Shown: piece by piece, positions 1-8,082 of the stretch
Position numbering within the stretch: position 1 is the stretch's first letter
Layout: each line of letters starts with the position of its first letter
DNA from: Spongiivirga sp046524175
GTDB taxonomy: Bacteria > Bacteroidota > Bacteroidia > Flavobacteriales > Flavobacteriaceae
Assembly: GCF_046524175.1 (NCBI RefSeq)
Contig: NZ_JBEFZF010000005.1
Coordinates: 124,001-188,000, forward strand
Length of the DNA stretch: 64,000 nt
Reading direction: 5' to 3'
Notes under the pieces: generated by a model
What the model was told of the DNA's origin: nothing
What the model saw: the letters and a program-made list of their open reading frames with translations, nothing else
The model's database searches: none
Translations under genes and position numbers: made by a program

Positions 1-225
1 TATATCGAGTTCAAACATATTGGAAATGTTGTAGATGGAAAGGAAAAACCACTAAATGAAGAAACAAAAAAATGGTCAGGAGCAACAGAAATTTATAAAC
101 TTATTGAAGGAAAAGATGCCAATACATTGAAAGTTGAAATTGATGTGATGGATGAACACTTAGAGTTCATGTCTGAAACATTCCCGGAAGCTCTTGAGAT
201 TGTAAAAGACAACTGTATTCAATAA
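1..225 (+). CDS. SRPBCC/AHSA1-like protein, C-terminal fragment
   Basis: The reading frame is open from the first base and ends in TAA, giving the last 74 residues of a protein whose start lies outside the window. The tail (EFKHIGNVVDG, then KWSGATEIYKL and a closing amphipathic stretch FPEALEIVKDNC) resembles the C-terminal half of small START/SRPBCC proteins of the AHSA1 type, which form a hydrophobic ligand cavity. The substrate cannot be deduced. Family assignment rests on the overall pattern of this fragment only. Confidence 0.6.
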   Translation, partial: YIEFKHIGNVVDGKEKPLNEETKKWSGATEIYKLIEGKDANTLKVEIDVMDEHLEFMSETFPEALEIVKDNCIQ

Positions 226-311
226 TACTCATAAAATTAACCTTGCAGCGTCAAGTAGCCATACTGCTAAAAATATAGTATCTTCAATAACTAAAATCCC
301 ACAGTTTGAAA

Positions 312-716
312 ATGAAATACATCATACTACTTACCAGTATAGCCTTATGTTTTGGTAGCTGCAAACAAAGTACCTCATCCAATTCCTCAACGATCAAGAA
401 GGGCATGGTTAAAGTAACCATTTTATACCCCAATAGTGATGGAAAAACATTTAATATGGAGTACTATTCAAACAAACATATGCCTATGTTAGATAGTTTA
501 TTTGGTGATTCACTAAAAAGCTATGCTATAGATAAAGGAATTGCGGGTAGGACTCCTGATGAACCAATCCCCTATCTAGCAATAGGATACTTATATTTTG
601 ATACGTTAAGTGATTATGAAAATTCTTTTGGCCCTAATGCCAAGACAATTCTTGGTGATATTCCAAACTATACAAATATTCAACCTCAGGTTCAAATAAG
701 TGAAATTTTAAAGTGA
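312..716 (+). CDS. EthD-domain lipoprotein
   Basis: A 134-residue protein with a lipoprotein signal (MKYIILLTSIALCFGSC; lipobox FGSC), so probably tethered to a membrane. The mature part has the features of the EthD ferredoxin-like fold: a start like VKVTILYPNSDG, then YYSNKHMPML, a match to the family's YxxxHxP motif, and a closing antiparallel strand. EthD proteins are small dimeric alpha+beta barrels, some linked to cytochrome P450 degradation systems; most are of unknown function. A TTG six bases upstream keeps the frame open, but the ATG at 312 begins a normal signal peptide and is preferred. Export of an EthD protein is somewhat unusual. Confidence 0.75.
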   Translation: MKYIILLTSIALCFGSCKQSTSSNSSTIKKGMVKVTILYPNSDGKTFNMEYYSNKHMPMLDSLFGDSLKSYAIDKGIAGRTPDEPIPYLAIGYLYFDTLSDYENSFGPNAKTILGDIPNYTNIQPQVQISEILK

Positions 717-786
717 GTTTACTTATTGAAAGGCTCACATCAAAGTTATTTAATCAAAAAAACGTACCTTAATTTCAAAGTATGGT

Positions 787-1848
787 ATGCGCGTTTTCAA
801 AAAGGTCATTCTATTTCTATTATTGATTCTCCTTGTTTTCGTTGGTCATTTATTAATATCGACCGGTTTTTTTCGTACGATCGAACCTCATTTTGAAGGT
901 AGTATTCTAAAAAAAGTACCTATTAAAGGTGCTGAAGATATTATGGTTAGCCGACTAGACAGTTTTGCCATAATTTCGGCTACCAACCGACACGTTTACC
1001 CTCCAACAAGCGAAGAAAAAGGCGGTTTGCATTTAATTGATCTCAAAGCTGATAATTATACTCCTATTGCTTTGACCACTAACTTTAAAAGACCATTTGC
1101 CCCTCATGGTATTTCATTTCACAAAAAAGATAGCAGCTATCGCGTAATGGTCATTAACCATGCTAACAAAACACATTCTATCGAGGTTTTTGAATTGAAA
1201 GGCACAAATTTGAAGTACCTTAAAACACTAAAACACCCATTAATGATTCAACCCAACGATCTGGTTTTGGTTGACGAAAATAGGTTTTACTTTACTAACG
1301 ATCATAAGTACACAGAGGGTCTGGGGCGATTCATTGAAGATTATGGTGGGATCGCCATGTCTAATGTTATCTATTTTGACGGAGAAGAATATCGAGAAGT
1401 TGCCGATGATATTGCCTATGCCAACGGTATTAACATCGATTTTAAGAGAAATCTAGTGTATGTTGCGTCTCCACGCGGATTTCTGGTGAAAGTGTATCGA
1501 AAAGAACAAAATGGTTCGCTTGTTTTTATAGAAGATATTGATTGCGATACAGGAGTTGATAATATTGAGCTCGATACGGATGGGAACTTATGGATTGGAG
1601 CACATCCAAATTTGTTGCGATTCGCCTCTTATGCAAAGGGTAAAAAAGAAACAGCTCCCTCAGAAATAATCAAAATAACCTATAATGATGTTGGTGATTA
1701 TTCAGTCGAAAAGATATATGTCGAAGACGGCAGTGAAATGTCCGCATCTACGGTAGCCGCTACTTTTAACAATCTGATTTTTTCCGGTAACGTAATGGAT
1801 AACGAGTTTCTTATCTTAGAAAGATCAACAAAAGAAGCTTCTAAATAA
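787..1848 (+). CDS. Paraoxonase/arylesterase-like beta-propeller (SMP-30 superfamily)
   Basis: A 353-residue protein with an N-terminal membrane anchor (about residues 6-27) followed by a six-bladed propeller. The calcium ligands known from PON1 have clear counterparts: E50-D51 in GAEDIMV, N157 in QPNDLV, N213 in ANGINI and D258-N259 in VDNIELD. The His pair of PON1 also has equivalents, H107 in APHGIS and H125 in VINHAN. PON-family enzymes hydrolyse lactones and aryl esters, so a membrane-attached periplasmic lactonase or esterase is the best guess; the substrate is unknown. The next gene starts 6 bp downstream, so these are probably co-transcribed. Confidence 0.85.
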   Translation: MRVFKKVILFLLLILLVFVGHLLISTGFFRTIEPHFEGSILKKVPIKGAEDIMVSRLDSFAIISATNRHVYPPTSEEKGGLHLIDLKADNYTPIALTTNFKRPFAPHGISFHKKDSSYRVMVINHANKTHSIEVFELKGTNLKYLKTLKHPLMIQPNDLVLVDENRFYFTNDHKYTEGLGRFIEDYGGIAMSNVIYFDGEEYREVADDIAYANGINIDFKRNLVYVASPRGFLVKVYRKEQNGSLVFIEDIDCDTGVDNIELDTDGNLWIGAHPNLLRFASYAKGKKETAPSEIIKITYNDVGDYSVEKIYVEDGSEMSASTVAATFNNLIFSGNVMDNEFLILERSTKEASK

Positions 1849-1854
1849 CAATTT

Positions 1855-2217
1855 ATGAAAATAGCTGTAAGTATTTTAATCGGTTTCATCGCAGCATTGC
1901 ATCTCTACATTCTTTGGTTTGAAATGTTTGCTTGGGAAACTAGGGGCCGCAAGGTATTTAGCAACTTCCCAAAAGAGCTGTTTGGTCAAACCAAGACCAT
2001 GGCAGCCAATCAAGGCTTATATAATGGTTTCTTAGCCGCAGGATTAATCTGGACATTTTTTATTGATAATATTGAATGGCAACAAAACGTATCACTGTTC
2101 TTTTTGGGTTGTGTAGCTGTCGCCGGAATATATGGGGCCATAACAGCTAGCAAAAAGATCTTTTTTGTACAGGCTTTGCCCGCTTTAATTAGCATTCTCT
2201 TAATACTATTTCTTTAA
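1855..2217 (+). CDS. DUF1304 family membrane protein
   Basis: A 120-residue protein with four predicted membrane helices. It has the DUF1304 signature at the N-terminus: helix 1 (IGFIAALHLYILWFEMF) followed by the loop WETRGRKVF and the sequence NQGLYNGFLAAGL. The function of DUF1304 is not known. It lies 6 bp after the paraoxonase-like gene and 40 bp before a dioxygenase-like gene on the same strand, so the three probably form one transcript. Confidence 0.85.
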   Translation: MKIAVSILIGFIAALHLYILWFEMFAWETRGRKVFSNFPKELFGQTKTMAANQGLYNGFLAAGLIWTFFIDNIEWQQNVSLFFLGCVAVAGIYGAITASKKIFFVQALPALISILLILFL

Positions 2218-2257
2218 ACAAACCTGTATCTTATCATTACACTAAGAAAATGTGGTG

Positions 2258-2881
2258 ATGAGAAATTTGTTTTTAAGCATCTGTTTATGCTTCACTATCG
2301 TTTGCAACTGTCAATCGAATTCTACTGGTCATAACAAAAAAGTAGGCGGTCCCTGCCAAGGATGTGAGGCAATTTTTGAATATGGGGATAAAGTATTAAA
2401 AGACACAGATACACTTCCCGATTTTTCAAAAACTTCTCCCAAGTTAAAATTAAGTGGCACTGTTTACCAAAAAAACGGAAAAACACCTGCAAAAAATGTT
2501 ATTCTATACTTCTATCAAACCAATCGAAAAGGGATATACCCGAAAAAAGGTGACGAAAAAGGATGGGGAAAACGGCATGGGTACTTAAGAGGTTGGGTAA
2601 AAACCAATAGCGTAGGTCATTACACTATTTATACATTCAGACCAGGTGCCTATCCTAACCGTAATACCCCAGAACATATTCATATAACTGTTAAAGAACC
2701 GGATAAGAATGAATATTATATAGAGGATGTGCTATTTGACGACGATGTGCTTTTGACATTGTCAAAAAGAAAAGACCTAAAACAGCGCGGTGGATCTGGA
2801 ATTGTTAATCCTGTACTAAAAAATGGGATTTTAACAGTATCAAGGGATATTATTTTAGGTCATAATATTCCTAACTACTGA
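2258..2881 (+). CDS. Exported intradiol ring-cleavage dioxygenase-like protein
   Basis: A 207-residue protein from the ATG at 2258; two in-frame GTG codons just upstream are less likely starts because the ATG begins the signal peptide MRNLFLSICLCFTIVC. The core has the beta-sandwich pattern of protocatechuate/catechol dioxygenases: LSGTVYQ, a Tyr in KGIYP, RGWVKTNSVGHYTIYTFRPGAYP, then PEHIHITV. These give the Tyr, Tyr, His, His set that binds non-haem Fe(III). Secreted members of this family exist in Bacteroidota, often with unproven substrates. Cysteines at the end of the signal peptide suggest a lipoprotein, but the lipobox is poor. Neighbouring lactonase-like and DUF1304 genes suggest shared aromatic or ester chemistry. 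Confidence 0.8.
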   Translation: MRNLFLSICLCFTIVCNCQSNSTGHNKKVGGPCQGCEAIFEYGDKVLKDTDTLPDFSKTSPKLKLSGTVYQKNGKTPAKNVILYFYQTNRKGIYPKKGDEKGWGKRHGYLRGWVKTNSVGHYTIYTFRPGAYPNRNTPEHIHITVKEPDKNEYYIEDVLFDDDVLLTLSKRKDLKQRGGSGIVNPVLKNGILTVSRDIILGHNIPNY

Positions 2882-2901
2882 TATGAAAGGCTTCTTATCT
2901 C

Positions 2902-3198
2902 TTAAATATACTCTTGCAATAATCCAATAAGCGTATTAGCATCTTGCTCACCACTTTGACGCCACTTCATTTCACCATTTTTATAGATCATCAAAGTAGG
3001 AAGGCCTTTCACCCGAAGTGCTTCAGCAAGCTCTTGGTTTTTTTCAACATCAATCTTAATTACTTTGGCTTTATCTCCCATTGCGGCAGCTACATCTAAT
3101 AAAACAGGATGCATAGAAGTTGATGGCTCGCTCCACTCAGTAAAGAAGTCCAGTAATACCGGAGTAGAAGCTTCAATTAATTGACCAAATTTTGACAT
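2902..3198 (-). CDS. Thioredoxin-fold protein without the CxxC active site
   Basis: A 98-residue thioredoxin-fold protein. The buried-core strand VLLDFFTEW, the cis-proline loop GLPTLMIYKNG and the C-terminal helix are all present, but the active site reads W-S-E-P-S at residues 22-26 where thioredoxin has W-C-G-P-C. Both redox cysteines are serine and no other cysteine is present. The protein cannot act as a dithiol reductase; a binding, chaperone or assembly role is possible. It is convergent with the dioxygenase-like gene, with only 20 bp between the stops, and has its own short leader. See findings. Confidence 0.85.
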   Translation of the reverse strand: MSKFGQLIEASTPVLLDFFTEWSEPSTSMHPVLLDVAAAMGDKAKVIKIDVEKNQELAEALRVKGLPTLMIYKNGEMKWRQSGEQDANTLIGLLQEYI

Positions 3199-3261
3199 AG
3201 CGTTACAATTTTAATAACTACTATAAAACGTTTGTTTAACAAATATAGTGTTTATTCCTAA

Positions 3262-4491
3262 CTATGCTGGTTGTGAGCCCTTTTTGAGTTCTATCACAGT
3301 AATTTCAGGCCATATTCCAACGCGACCAGGATAGCCGATAAATCCAAAACCACGATTTACATTAATGTACTGCCCTAACTCTTTATATATACCCGCCCAA
3401 TGAGTATATCGCCACTTAACCGGACTCCATTTAACCCAACCGGGAATTTCGACACCAAATTGCATACCGTGGGTATGACCACTTAAGGTAAGATGATAGT
3501 GATAATCATCATTCACTACTTTTTGTTCCCAGTGAGAAGGATCATGACTCATCAATATTTTAAAGTCATCCTTATCAATAGCCTCACTGGCCTTTTTAAG
3601 GTCCCCTTTCTTCTTGAATCCGCCCGCACCCCAATTCTCAACACCAACTAGCGCAATACGTTGTCCGTTACGTTCTAAATACCTGCTTTCATTCAACAAT
3701 AAATCGAAGCCGATCTCTTTTTGAATACTTTTTAAATTTTCAAGGTTTTTAGCTTTGGCTTCGGCACTTGGCCAGCCAACATAATCTCCATAATCGTGAT
3801 TACCGAGTACAGAAAAAAGACCATCTTTTGCCGTAAGTTTACCAAAAAGATCTTTCCAAGGTAGCATTTCATCAGCAATATTATTTACCATATCGCCTGT
3901 AAACAAAATCGTATCAGATTGCTGCTCGTTGATTAAATTTATTGCATAATCTATCTTTTCCCTGCTATCAAAACTACCACTATGAATATCGCTTATCTGG
4001 GTTAATCGATACCCGTCAAAAGCCTCAGGCAAGTCTTCAAAATGCAGTGTGTACTTTAATACCTTAAAATTATATCTCCCCTTAAAAACGCCATATAACA
4101 ACGAACTAAAGGGTACTGCTGCTAAACCGAGGGCGATTTGACTCACAAACTTTCGTCTTGAATGTATGGTCAAAGATGCATCACTACTAGCAGTTGCCTT
4201 TTTAATCAGACCTATAATTACACGAATGATATCCTCCAATAAAAGAACGACAGCAATTAACATTCCGGCCACAAAAACCGCTACAAATAACCCATTCCAA
4301 AAACTTCGTAAGGGTGTAAACATCGTTTTATACATCCCAGTGGACCATTGGTAAAAAAAACTAAATAGTAAAGATCCCCAGAGCAATAAATAACCAAAAG
4401 CGACCCATTTACTAGTAGTGCCCGTTTTTAGCGCTTGATATGAGTAAAATGTGATGGCAAGAAAAAATGTACCAAATATGAGTAATCGCAT
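3262..4491 (-). CDS. Membrane-anchored metallophosphoesterase (YkuE-like)
   Basis: A 409-residue protein. Three to four hydrophobic segments occupy residues 1-95, followed by a basic SRRKF stretch with another hydrophobic segment (about 111-135), then a calcineurin-like phosphoesterase domain. All metal-binding motifs are intact: D168-x-H170 in ISDIHSG, GD at 199-200, GNHD at 230-233, SHD at 315-317 and GHTH at 338-341. YkuE-type enzymes act on the cell surface, some on lipid-linked phosphodiesters such as UDP-diacylglucosamine. The catalytic domain probably faces the periplasm. The exact substrate is unknown. Confidence 0.88.
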   Translation of the reverse strand: MRLLIFGTFFLAITFYSYQALKTGTTSKWVAFGYLLLWGSLLFSFFYQWSTGMYKTMFTPLRSFWNGLFVAVFVAGMLIAVVLLLEDIIRVIIGLIKKATASSDASLTIHSRRKFVSQIALGLAAVPFSSLLYGVFKGRYNFKVLKYTLHFEDLPEAFDGYRLTQISDIHSGSFDSREKIDYAINLINEQQSDTILFTGDMVNNIADEMLPWKDLFGKLTAKDGLFSVLGNHDYGDYVGWPSAEAKAKNLENLKSIQKEIGFDLLLNESRYLERNGQRIALVGVENWGAGGFKKKGDLKKASEAIDKDDFKILMSHDPSHWEQKVVNDDYHYHLTLSGHTHGMQFGVEIPGWVKWSPVKWRYTHWAGIYKELGQYINVNRGFGFIGYPGRVGIWPEITVIELKKGSQPA

Positions 4492-4582
4492 TATTATTAA
4501 TTTTTAACAAAAATAAGGTGTACAAGAAGTTGAGCTTGTTTTTTAAGGAAGTATTAACTTAAACAGAGTTTAGAAATATTAA

Positions 4583-4641
4583 AAAAGTGGAATTTGAAAT
4601 TTGAATTACAAGAATTTCTTCAACTAAACTTTTCCACTTTT
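4583..4641. repeat. Inverted repeat with 10-bp arms in a 268-bp intergenic region
   Basis: The arms AAAAGTGGAA (4583-4592) and TTCCACTTTT (4632-4641) are perfect complements separated by 39 bp of very AT-rich sequence containing two copies of AATTTGA. It lies in the divergent gap between the metallophosphoesterase and a small membrane protein gene (4492-4759). It could fold in RNA from either strand, but the long loop makes it a poor terminator. No other feature is evident in this gap. Confidence 0.4.
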
Positions 4642-4759
4642 AAACTTTGTGACTTTGTGATAAAAAAAGGAAAATTCCCCTTCGAAAACCAGTAGATGCC
4701 TCTACCACGTAAATAATAATGGCACCAAATTTGTACCTGGCTATTAAAAATAATTCATC

Positions 4760-4993
4760 ATGATCACATCAATCATTTTAAGAACAGCCCTGTTGGCAAA
4801 TAGTATAGCAATTATACTTCACCTATTAACTAATTGGTTAGATGGTATTAGTCTATTCATGCTCTTGGCATTTCAGTTTGTAATTATATCGGGATATTTC
4901 ATTAACAAGATCGTTACACAAGTTGTTGCGAGCATTGATAGAGAGTTGAATGATGTAGATATTATTATAAGAAAGAAACAAGCCTTGTCATAA
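4760..4993 (+). CDS. Small hypothetical membrane protein
   Basis: A 77-residue protein with two hydrophobic helices (about residues 5-24 and 30-52) and a charged C-terminal tail (DRELNDVDIIIRKKQ) that could lie along the membrane. No family recognised. It ends 2 bp before the convergent stop of cutC and has an ordinary ATG start with an A-rich leader, which supports it being a real gene. Confidence 0.55.
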   Translation: MITSIILRTALLANSIAIILHLLTNWLDGISLFMLLAFQFVIISGYFINKIVTQVVASIDRELNDVDIIIRKKQALS

Positions 4994-4995
4994 TA

Positions 4996-5721
4996 CTATT
5001 CTCGTATTACCGCTAGTACAGAGCGAATAAGTTCGATATTAGAGATAGGCACATACTCATTTCGTAAAAGTAGGGGACTATTCATGGAAAGTTTTTCGGG
5101 GTGCTGATCATCCTGGATAAGCGTTCCTGAAAAATGAATTTGATTAAATCCTTTTTCTTTAAATAAAATGGCATTGTCCGAATTTATTCCGCCTCCGGGT
5201 AAAATATTAATCTGATTATTCGCGATTTCTTTTAGCTCAACAAGATTTGAAATTCCTTTTTCGGCGCTAACTTCTTTTCCGGAAGTAAGCACACTATCAA
5301 CCCCTAAATCAATTAACGTATTAAGTGCTTGTTTTTGATCAGGAATCCAATCAAAGGCCCTGTGAAAGGTCACATGCATTGGTTTTGCCAGTGATACTAG
5401 TTCCTTCATACTTTGCGAATCGATCGTGAAGTCTTTATTCAGAAGGCCAACAACAACACCCGCACATTTCATCTTTTTACAAAAAAGAATATCCTTTTTT
5501 ATTATTTCAATTTCTTCACGTGTATAACAAAAACCGCCACTTCTTGGTCGAATTAAAACATGTACCGGAATCGAAATAGCAGCAATTACCTGTTCGATCA
5601 TTCCCGAAGAAGGGGTGATACCACCAACTGCTAATTCAGCACAAAGTTCAATTCGGTCCGCTCCAGCGATTTCAGCGTTAATGGCCGATTGATAATTGGG
5701 AGCACATATTTCAACAATCAT
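4996..5721 (-). CDS. cutC: Copper homeostasis protein CutC
   Basis: A 241-residue TIM-barrel protein of normal family length. It has the CutC hallmarks: N-terminal VEICAPNYQSAINAEIAGADRIELC with GGITPSSG after it, the strand PVHVLIRPRSGGFCYT, MHVTFHRAFDW, VLTSGKE and ILPGGGIN. CutC was first linked to copper tolerance in E. coli, but its biochemical role is disputed, so the name reflects family rather than proven function. It is probably transcribed alone: convergent with a small membrane protein gene and divergent from the glycosylasparaginase gene. Confidence 0.93.
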   Translation of the reverse strand: MIVEICAPNYQSAINAEIAGADRIELCAELAVGGITPSSGMIEQVIAAISIPVHVLIRPRSGGFCYTREEIEIIKKDILFCKKMKCAGVVVGLLNKDFTIDSQSMKELVSLAKPMHVTFHRAFDWIPDQKQALNTLIDLGVDSVLTSGKEVSAEKGISNLVELKEIANNQINILPGGGINSDNAILFKEKGFNQIHFSGTLIQDDQHPEKLSMNSPLLLRNEYVPISNIELIRSVLAVIRE

Positions 5722-5849
5722 TTTTGGTATCTTAGTTGGGTAAATTGCCTTAGGATAGACTCAAGGTATTCCGTTGAAAATAAATTTTGATTTCGAGACG
5801 AGCTTTTAAATTTTAAATCTCGATTATCTAGTAAATGTAACCACTTATA

Positions 5850-6845
5850 ATGAAACGCAGAAACTTTGTAAAAAACGCGGCTTTAGGTAGCACCGGGATT
5901 TTGGTAGGACCCTCAACATTGGCTTGTACCGAAAAGACTGAAAAGCAAGAAGAAAAAACGGTCTCAAAAATCAGTTTACCACTTGTCGTTGCAACGTGGA
6001 ATGTGCCCAATGCAACAGCTAAAGCTTGGGAAGTTTTACAAAGTGGAAAGTCAGCTTTAGATGCTGTCGAGCAGGGTGTGATGATCGAAGAAGCCGATCC
6101 TAACAACCAATCTGTTGGTTATGCAGGACTACCGGATCGCGATGGCAATGTTACCTTAGATGCATGCATTATGAATAAGAATGGTAATTATGGAGCTGTA
6201 CTGTATTTAAAAGATATTAAGCACCCCATTCAAGTAGCACGAAAGGTAATGGAAGATACCCCCCATGTAATTTTAGCCGGTGACGGGGCTAAGCAATTCG
6301 CCTTGGAAAGTGGATTCAAGGCTGAAGATTTATTAACCGAAAAGTCGAAAAAAGATTGGGAGGCCTGGAAGGTGAAATCAGAATATAAACCTGTGATTAA
6401 TATCGAAAATCACGATACGATTGGTATGTTGGCTATTGACAAAAATGGTGATCTTGCCGGTGCATGCACCACTAGTGGATTAGCCTACAAAATGAAAGGT
6501 CGTGTTGGCGATTCTCCCATTATTGGTTCTGGATTGTTCATTGATAATGAAATTGGCGGAGCAGTTGCAACCGGATTAGGCGAAGAAGTTTTAAAAACAG
6601 TAGGCAGCTTTTTAATTGTCGAGTTAATGCGTCAGGGCAGAAGTCCTCAAGAAGCCTGCGAAGAAGCAATTGGTCGAATTGTCAACAAAAAAGGAACGAA
6701 CTATAAAGACTTCCAAGTGGGATATATAGCTATTAACAAGCAAGGAGAAGTCGGTTACTATTCCATACATAGCGGTTTTAGCATGACGCAATACCAAGAA
6801 GGTAAAAATGAGAATTTGGCAGCAAATTATTTTAATAAGGAATAA
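5850..6845 (+). CDS. N4-(beta-N-acetylglucosaminyl)-L-asparaginase (glycosylasparaginase)
   Basis: A 331-residue Ntn hydrolase. It resembles the bacterial glycosylasparaginase of Elizabethkingia meningoseptica, which cleaves the GlcNAc-Asn bond of N-glycans after self-processing. The processing site is visible as H188-D189-T190 in ENHDTIGML; T190 would become the N-terminal nucleophile of the beta chain. Substrate-binding GRVGDSP (217-223) and ATGLGE (240-245) are present. The N-terminus begins MKRRNF and ends in LAC (C26), so it is exported, through a Tat-like twin-arginine signal and/or as a lipoprotein. It is convergent, 2 bp apart, with the next gene. Confidence 0.9.
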   Translation: MKRRNFVKNAALGSTGILVGPSTLACTEKTEKQEEKTVSKISLPLVVATWNVPNATAKAWEVLQSGKSALDAVEQGVMIEEADPNNQSVGYAGLPDRDGNVTLDACIMNKNGNYGAVLYLKDIKHPIQVARKVMEDTPHVILAGDGAKQFALESGFKAEDLLTEKSKKDWEAWKVKSEYKPVINIENHDTIGMLAIDKNGDLAGACTTSGLAYKMKGRVGDSPIIGSGLFIDNEIGGAVATGLGEEVLKTVGSFLIVELMRQGRSPQEACEEAIGRIVNKKGTNYKDFQVGYIAINKQGEVGYYSIHSGFSMTQYQEGKNENLAANYFNKE

Positions 6846-6847
6846 TT

Positions 6848-7978
6848 TTACTTAAAAACTTTTACCAACTCCTGTCCTATTCTATCAATGTGTAGCGAAC
6901 TCGAATTATCTAAAATCACTAGGCAATTTTTAAGTTCGAAATTTCGAATAATAGTCGTTCGAGCTCCTAACCACGATCCGTTGTGCATAACTGCGCTTGG
7001 GGTGACTCTCCATCCAAAACCATAATTGGATGTTTCAGCATTAATTAAAGTGGGCGTTTTAAATGCTTCTTTTATTGTTTCTTCAGAAAGTATGTTGTTT
7101 TCATACCAAAATTGATTCCAAATCACAAAATCATCAAGACTAGAAAAAACAGCACCATCTCCGGATACACCATCCAAAATTTCAGGAACTAATGCCTCCT
7201 TTCGACCACCAAAATTTACAAAACTCGATGTCTTATTCTTAAAAGTCTTTTCATCTGATAGCAAATTCCAAACTCGGGTATTTTTCATTCCCAGCGGATC
7301 AAACAATTCCACTTTCATAAAATCTTCAAATGACTGCCCGCTCACTTTTTCAATAGTTGCAGAAAGTAATACATATCCTAAGTTAGAATACTCATATTTT
7401 GAATTAGGTTCATTTTTATAAGGTGGATTTTCTTTTGCTAGCAACTTCACAACTTTTTCGTTGGTCAACAAATCACCAACCTTATCAGGGTATTTATCAG
7501 GAAAATTCATATACACATCCGGGATTCCCGAAGTATGATTGAGCAACATTCTTAAGGTAACATCAGTGTACGATAGCTCAGGAAAAAACTTAGTAATCGG
7601 GTCGTCAAAATCGAGGGAGTCCTTTTCTTTTAAGATCATTATGCCAGTGGCGGTAAACTGTTTCGACACCGAAGCCAATCGAAAGGCGGATTCTGTGTTT
7701 AAACCTGCTGTTGCTGTATGGTCCGTAAACCCATATGCTTTCTTTAGCAATACACTATCATTTTTTATGAGTAGTACCCCGCCATTGAACTTATCATCGG
7801 CTTGCATTTTTGCCAACCAAGCATCGGCTTTAGCCACTTTCGAAAGCTGATTCTCTTCAGGTGAGATTTCTAATGAAGCGACCTTCAGCTCCGCATTATA
7901 AAACCAGATTGCAAATGCAATAATACAAATCACTACCAATCCTATAATTCCAAGTAAAATCTTCCAAAAAAGTTTCAT
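6848..7978 (-). CDS. Serine hydrolase of the beta-lactamase class C/penicillin-binding family
   Basis: A 376-residue protein with one N-terminal membrane anchor (about 8-27) and a periplasmic class C-type domain. The catalytic motifs are S103-V-S-K106 (LASVSKQF), Y197-S-N199 and a late HNG in AVMHNGSW replacing the KTG box. Family members include D-aminopeptidases, esterases and PBP4*-type proteins; true beta-lactamase activity is unlikely from sequence alone. A second member of the family is at 58,266-59,414. Confidence 0.87.
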   Translation of the reverse strand: MKLFWKILLGIIGLVVICIIAFAIWFYNAELKVASLEISPEENQLSKVAKADAWLAKMQADDKFNGGVLLIKNDSVLLKKAYGFTDHTATAGLNTESAFRLASVSKQFTATGIMILKEKDSLDFDDPITKFFPELSYTDVTLRMLLNHTSGIPDVYMNFPDKYPDKVGDLLTNEKVVKLLAKENPPYKNEPNSKYEYSNLGYVLLSATIEKVSGQSFEDFMKVELFDPLGMKNTRVWNLLSDEKTFKNKTSSFVNFGGRKEALVPEILDGVSGDGAVFSSLDDFVIWNQFWYENNILSEETIKEAFKTPTLINAETSNYGFGWRVTPSAVMHNGSWLGARTTIIRNFELKNCLVILDNSSSLHIDRIGQELVKVFK

Positions 7979-8053
7979 AAAAAGTTGCTTTAAAATGTTA
8001 GTGATAAAATTAGCGAATGTGTTACAGTATTTTTAAATTCTAATTGGGTTGCC

Positions 8054-8061
8054 TACATTTA
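8054..8061 (+). promoter_or_regulatory. Possible Bacteroidota -7 box before polA
   Basis: TACATTTA is one base from the TAnnTTTG consensus and lies 21 bp before the polA ATG. No good TTTG -33 element is present 17-23 bp upstream (only a T-run at 8031-8034), so support is weak. Confidence 0.3.
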
Positions 8062-8082
8062 CCATTCATAATTCAGCACCAC

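Noticed and set aside
6848..7978. Beta-lactamase resistance gene
   Set aside because: The third motif is HNG and not KTG, and an N-terminal anchor is present; the broad serine-hydrolase family is the safer call.
8020..8030. ECF-type -35 (TGTAAC on minus strand) before the serine hydrolase gene at 6,848
   Set aside because: With the 16-bp spacer the -10 position reads TCACTA, too far from CGTCTA to support.
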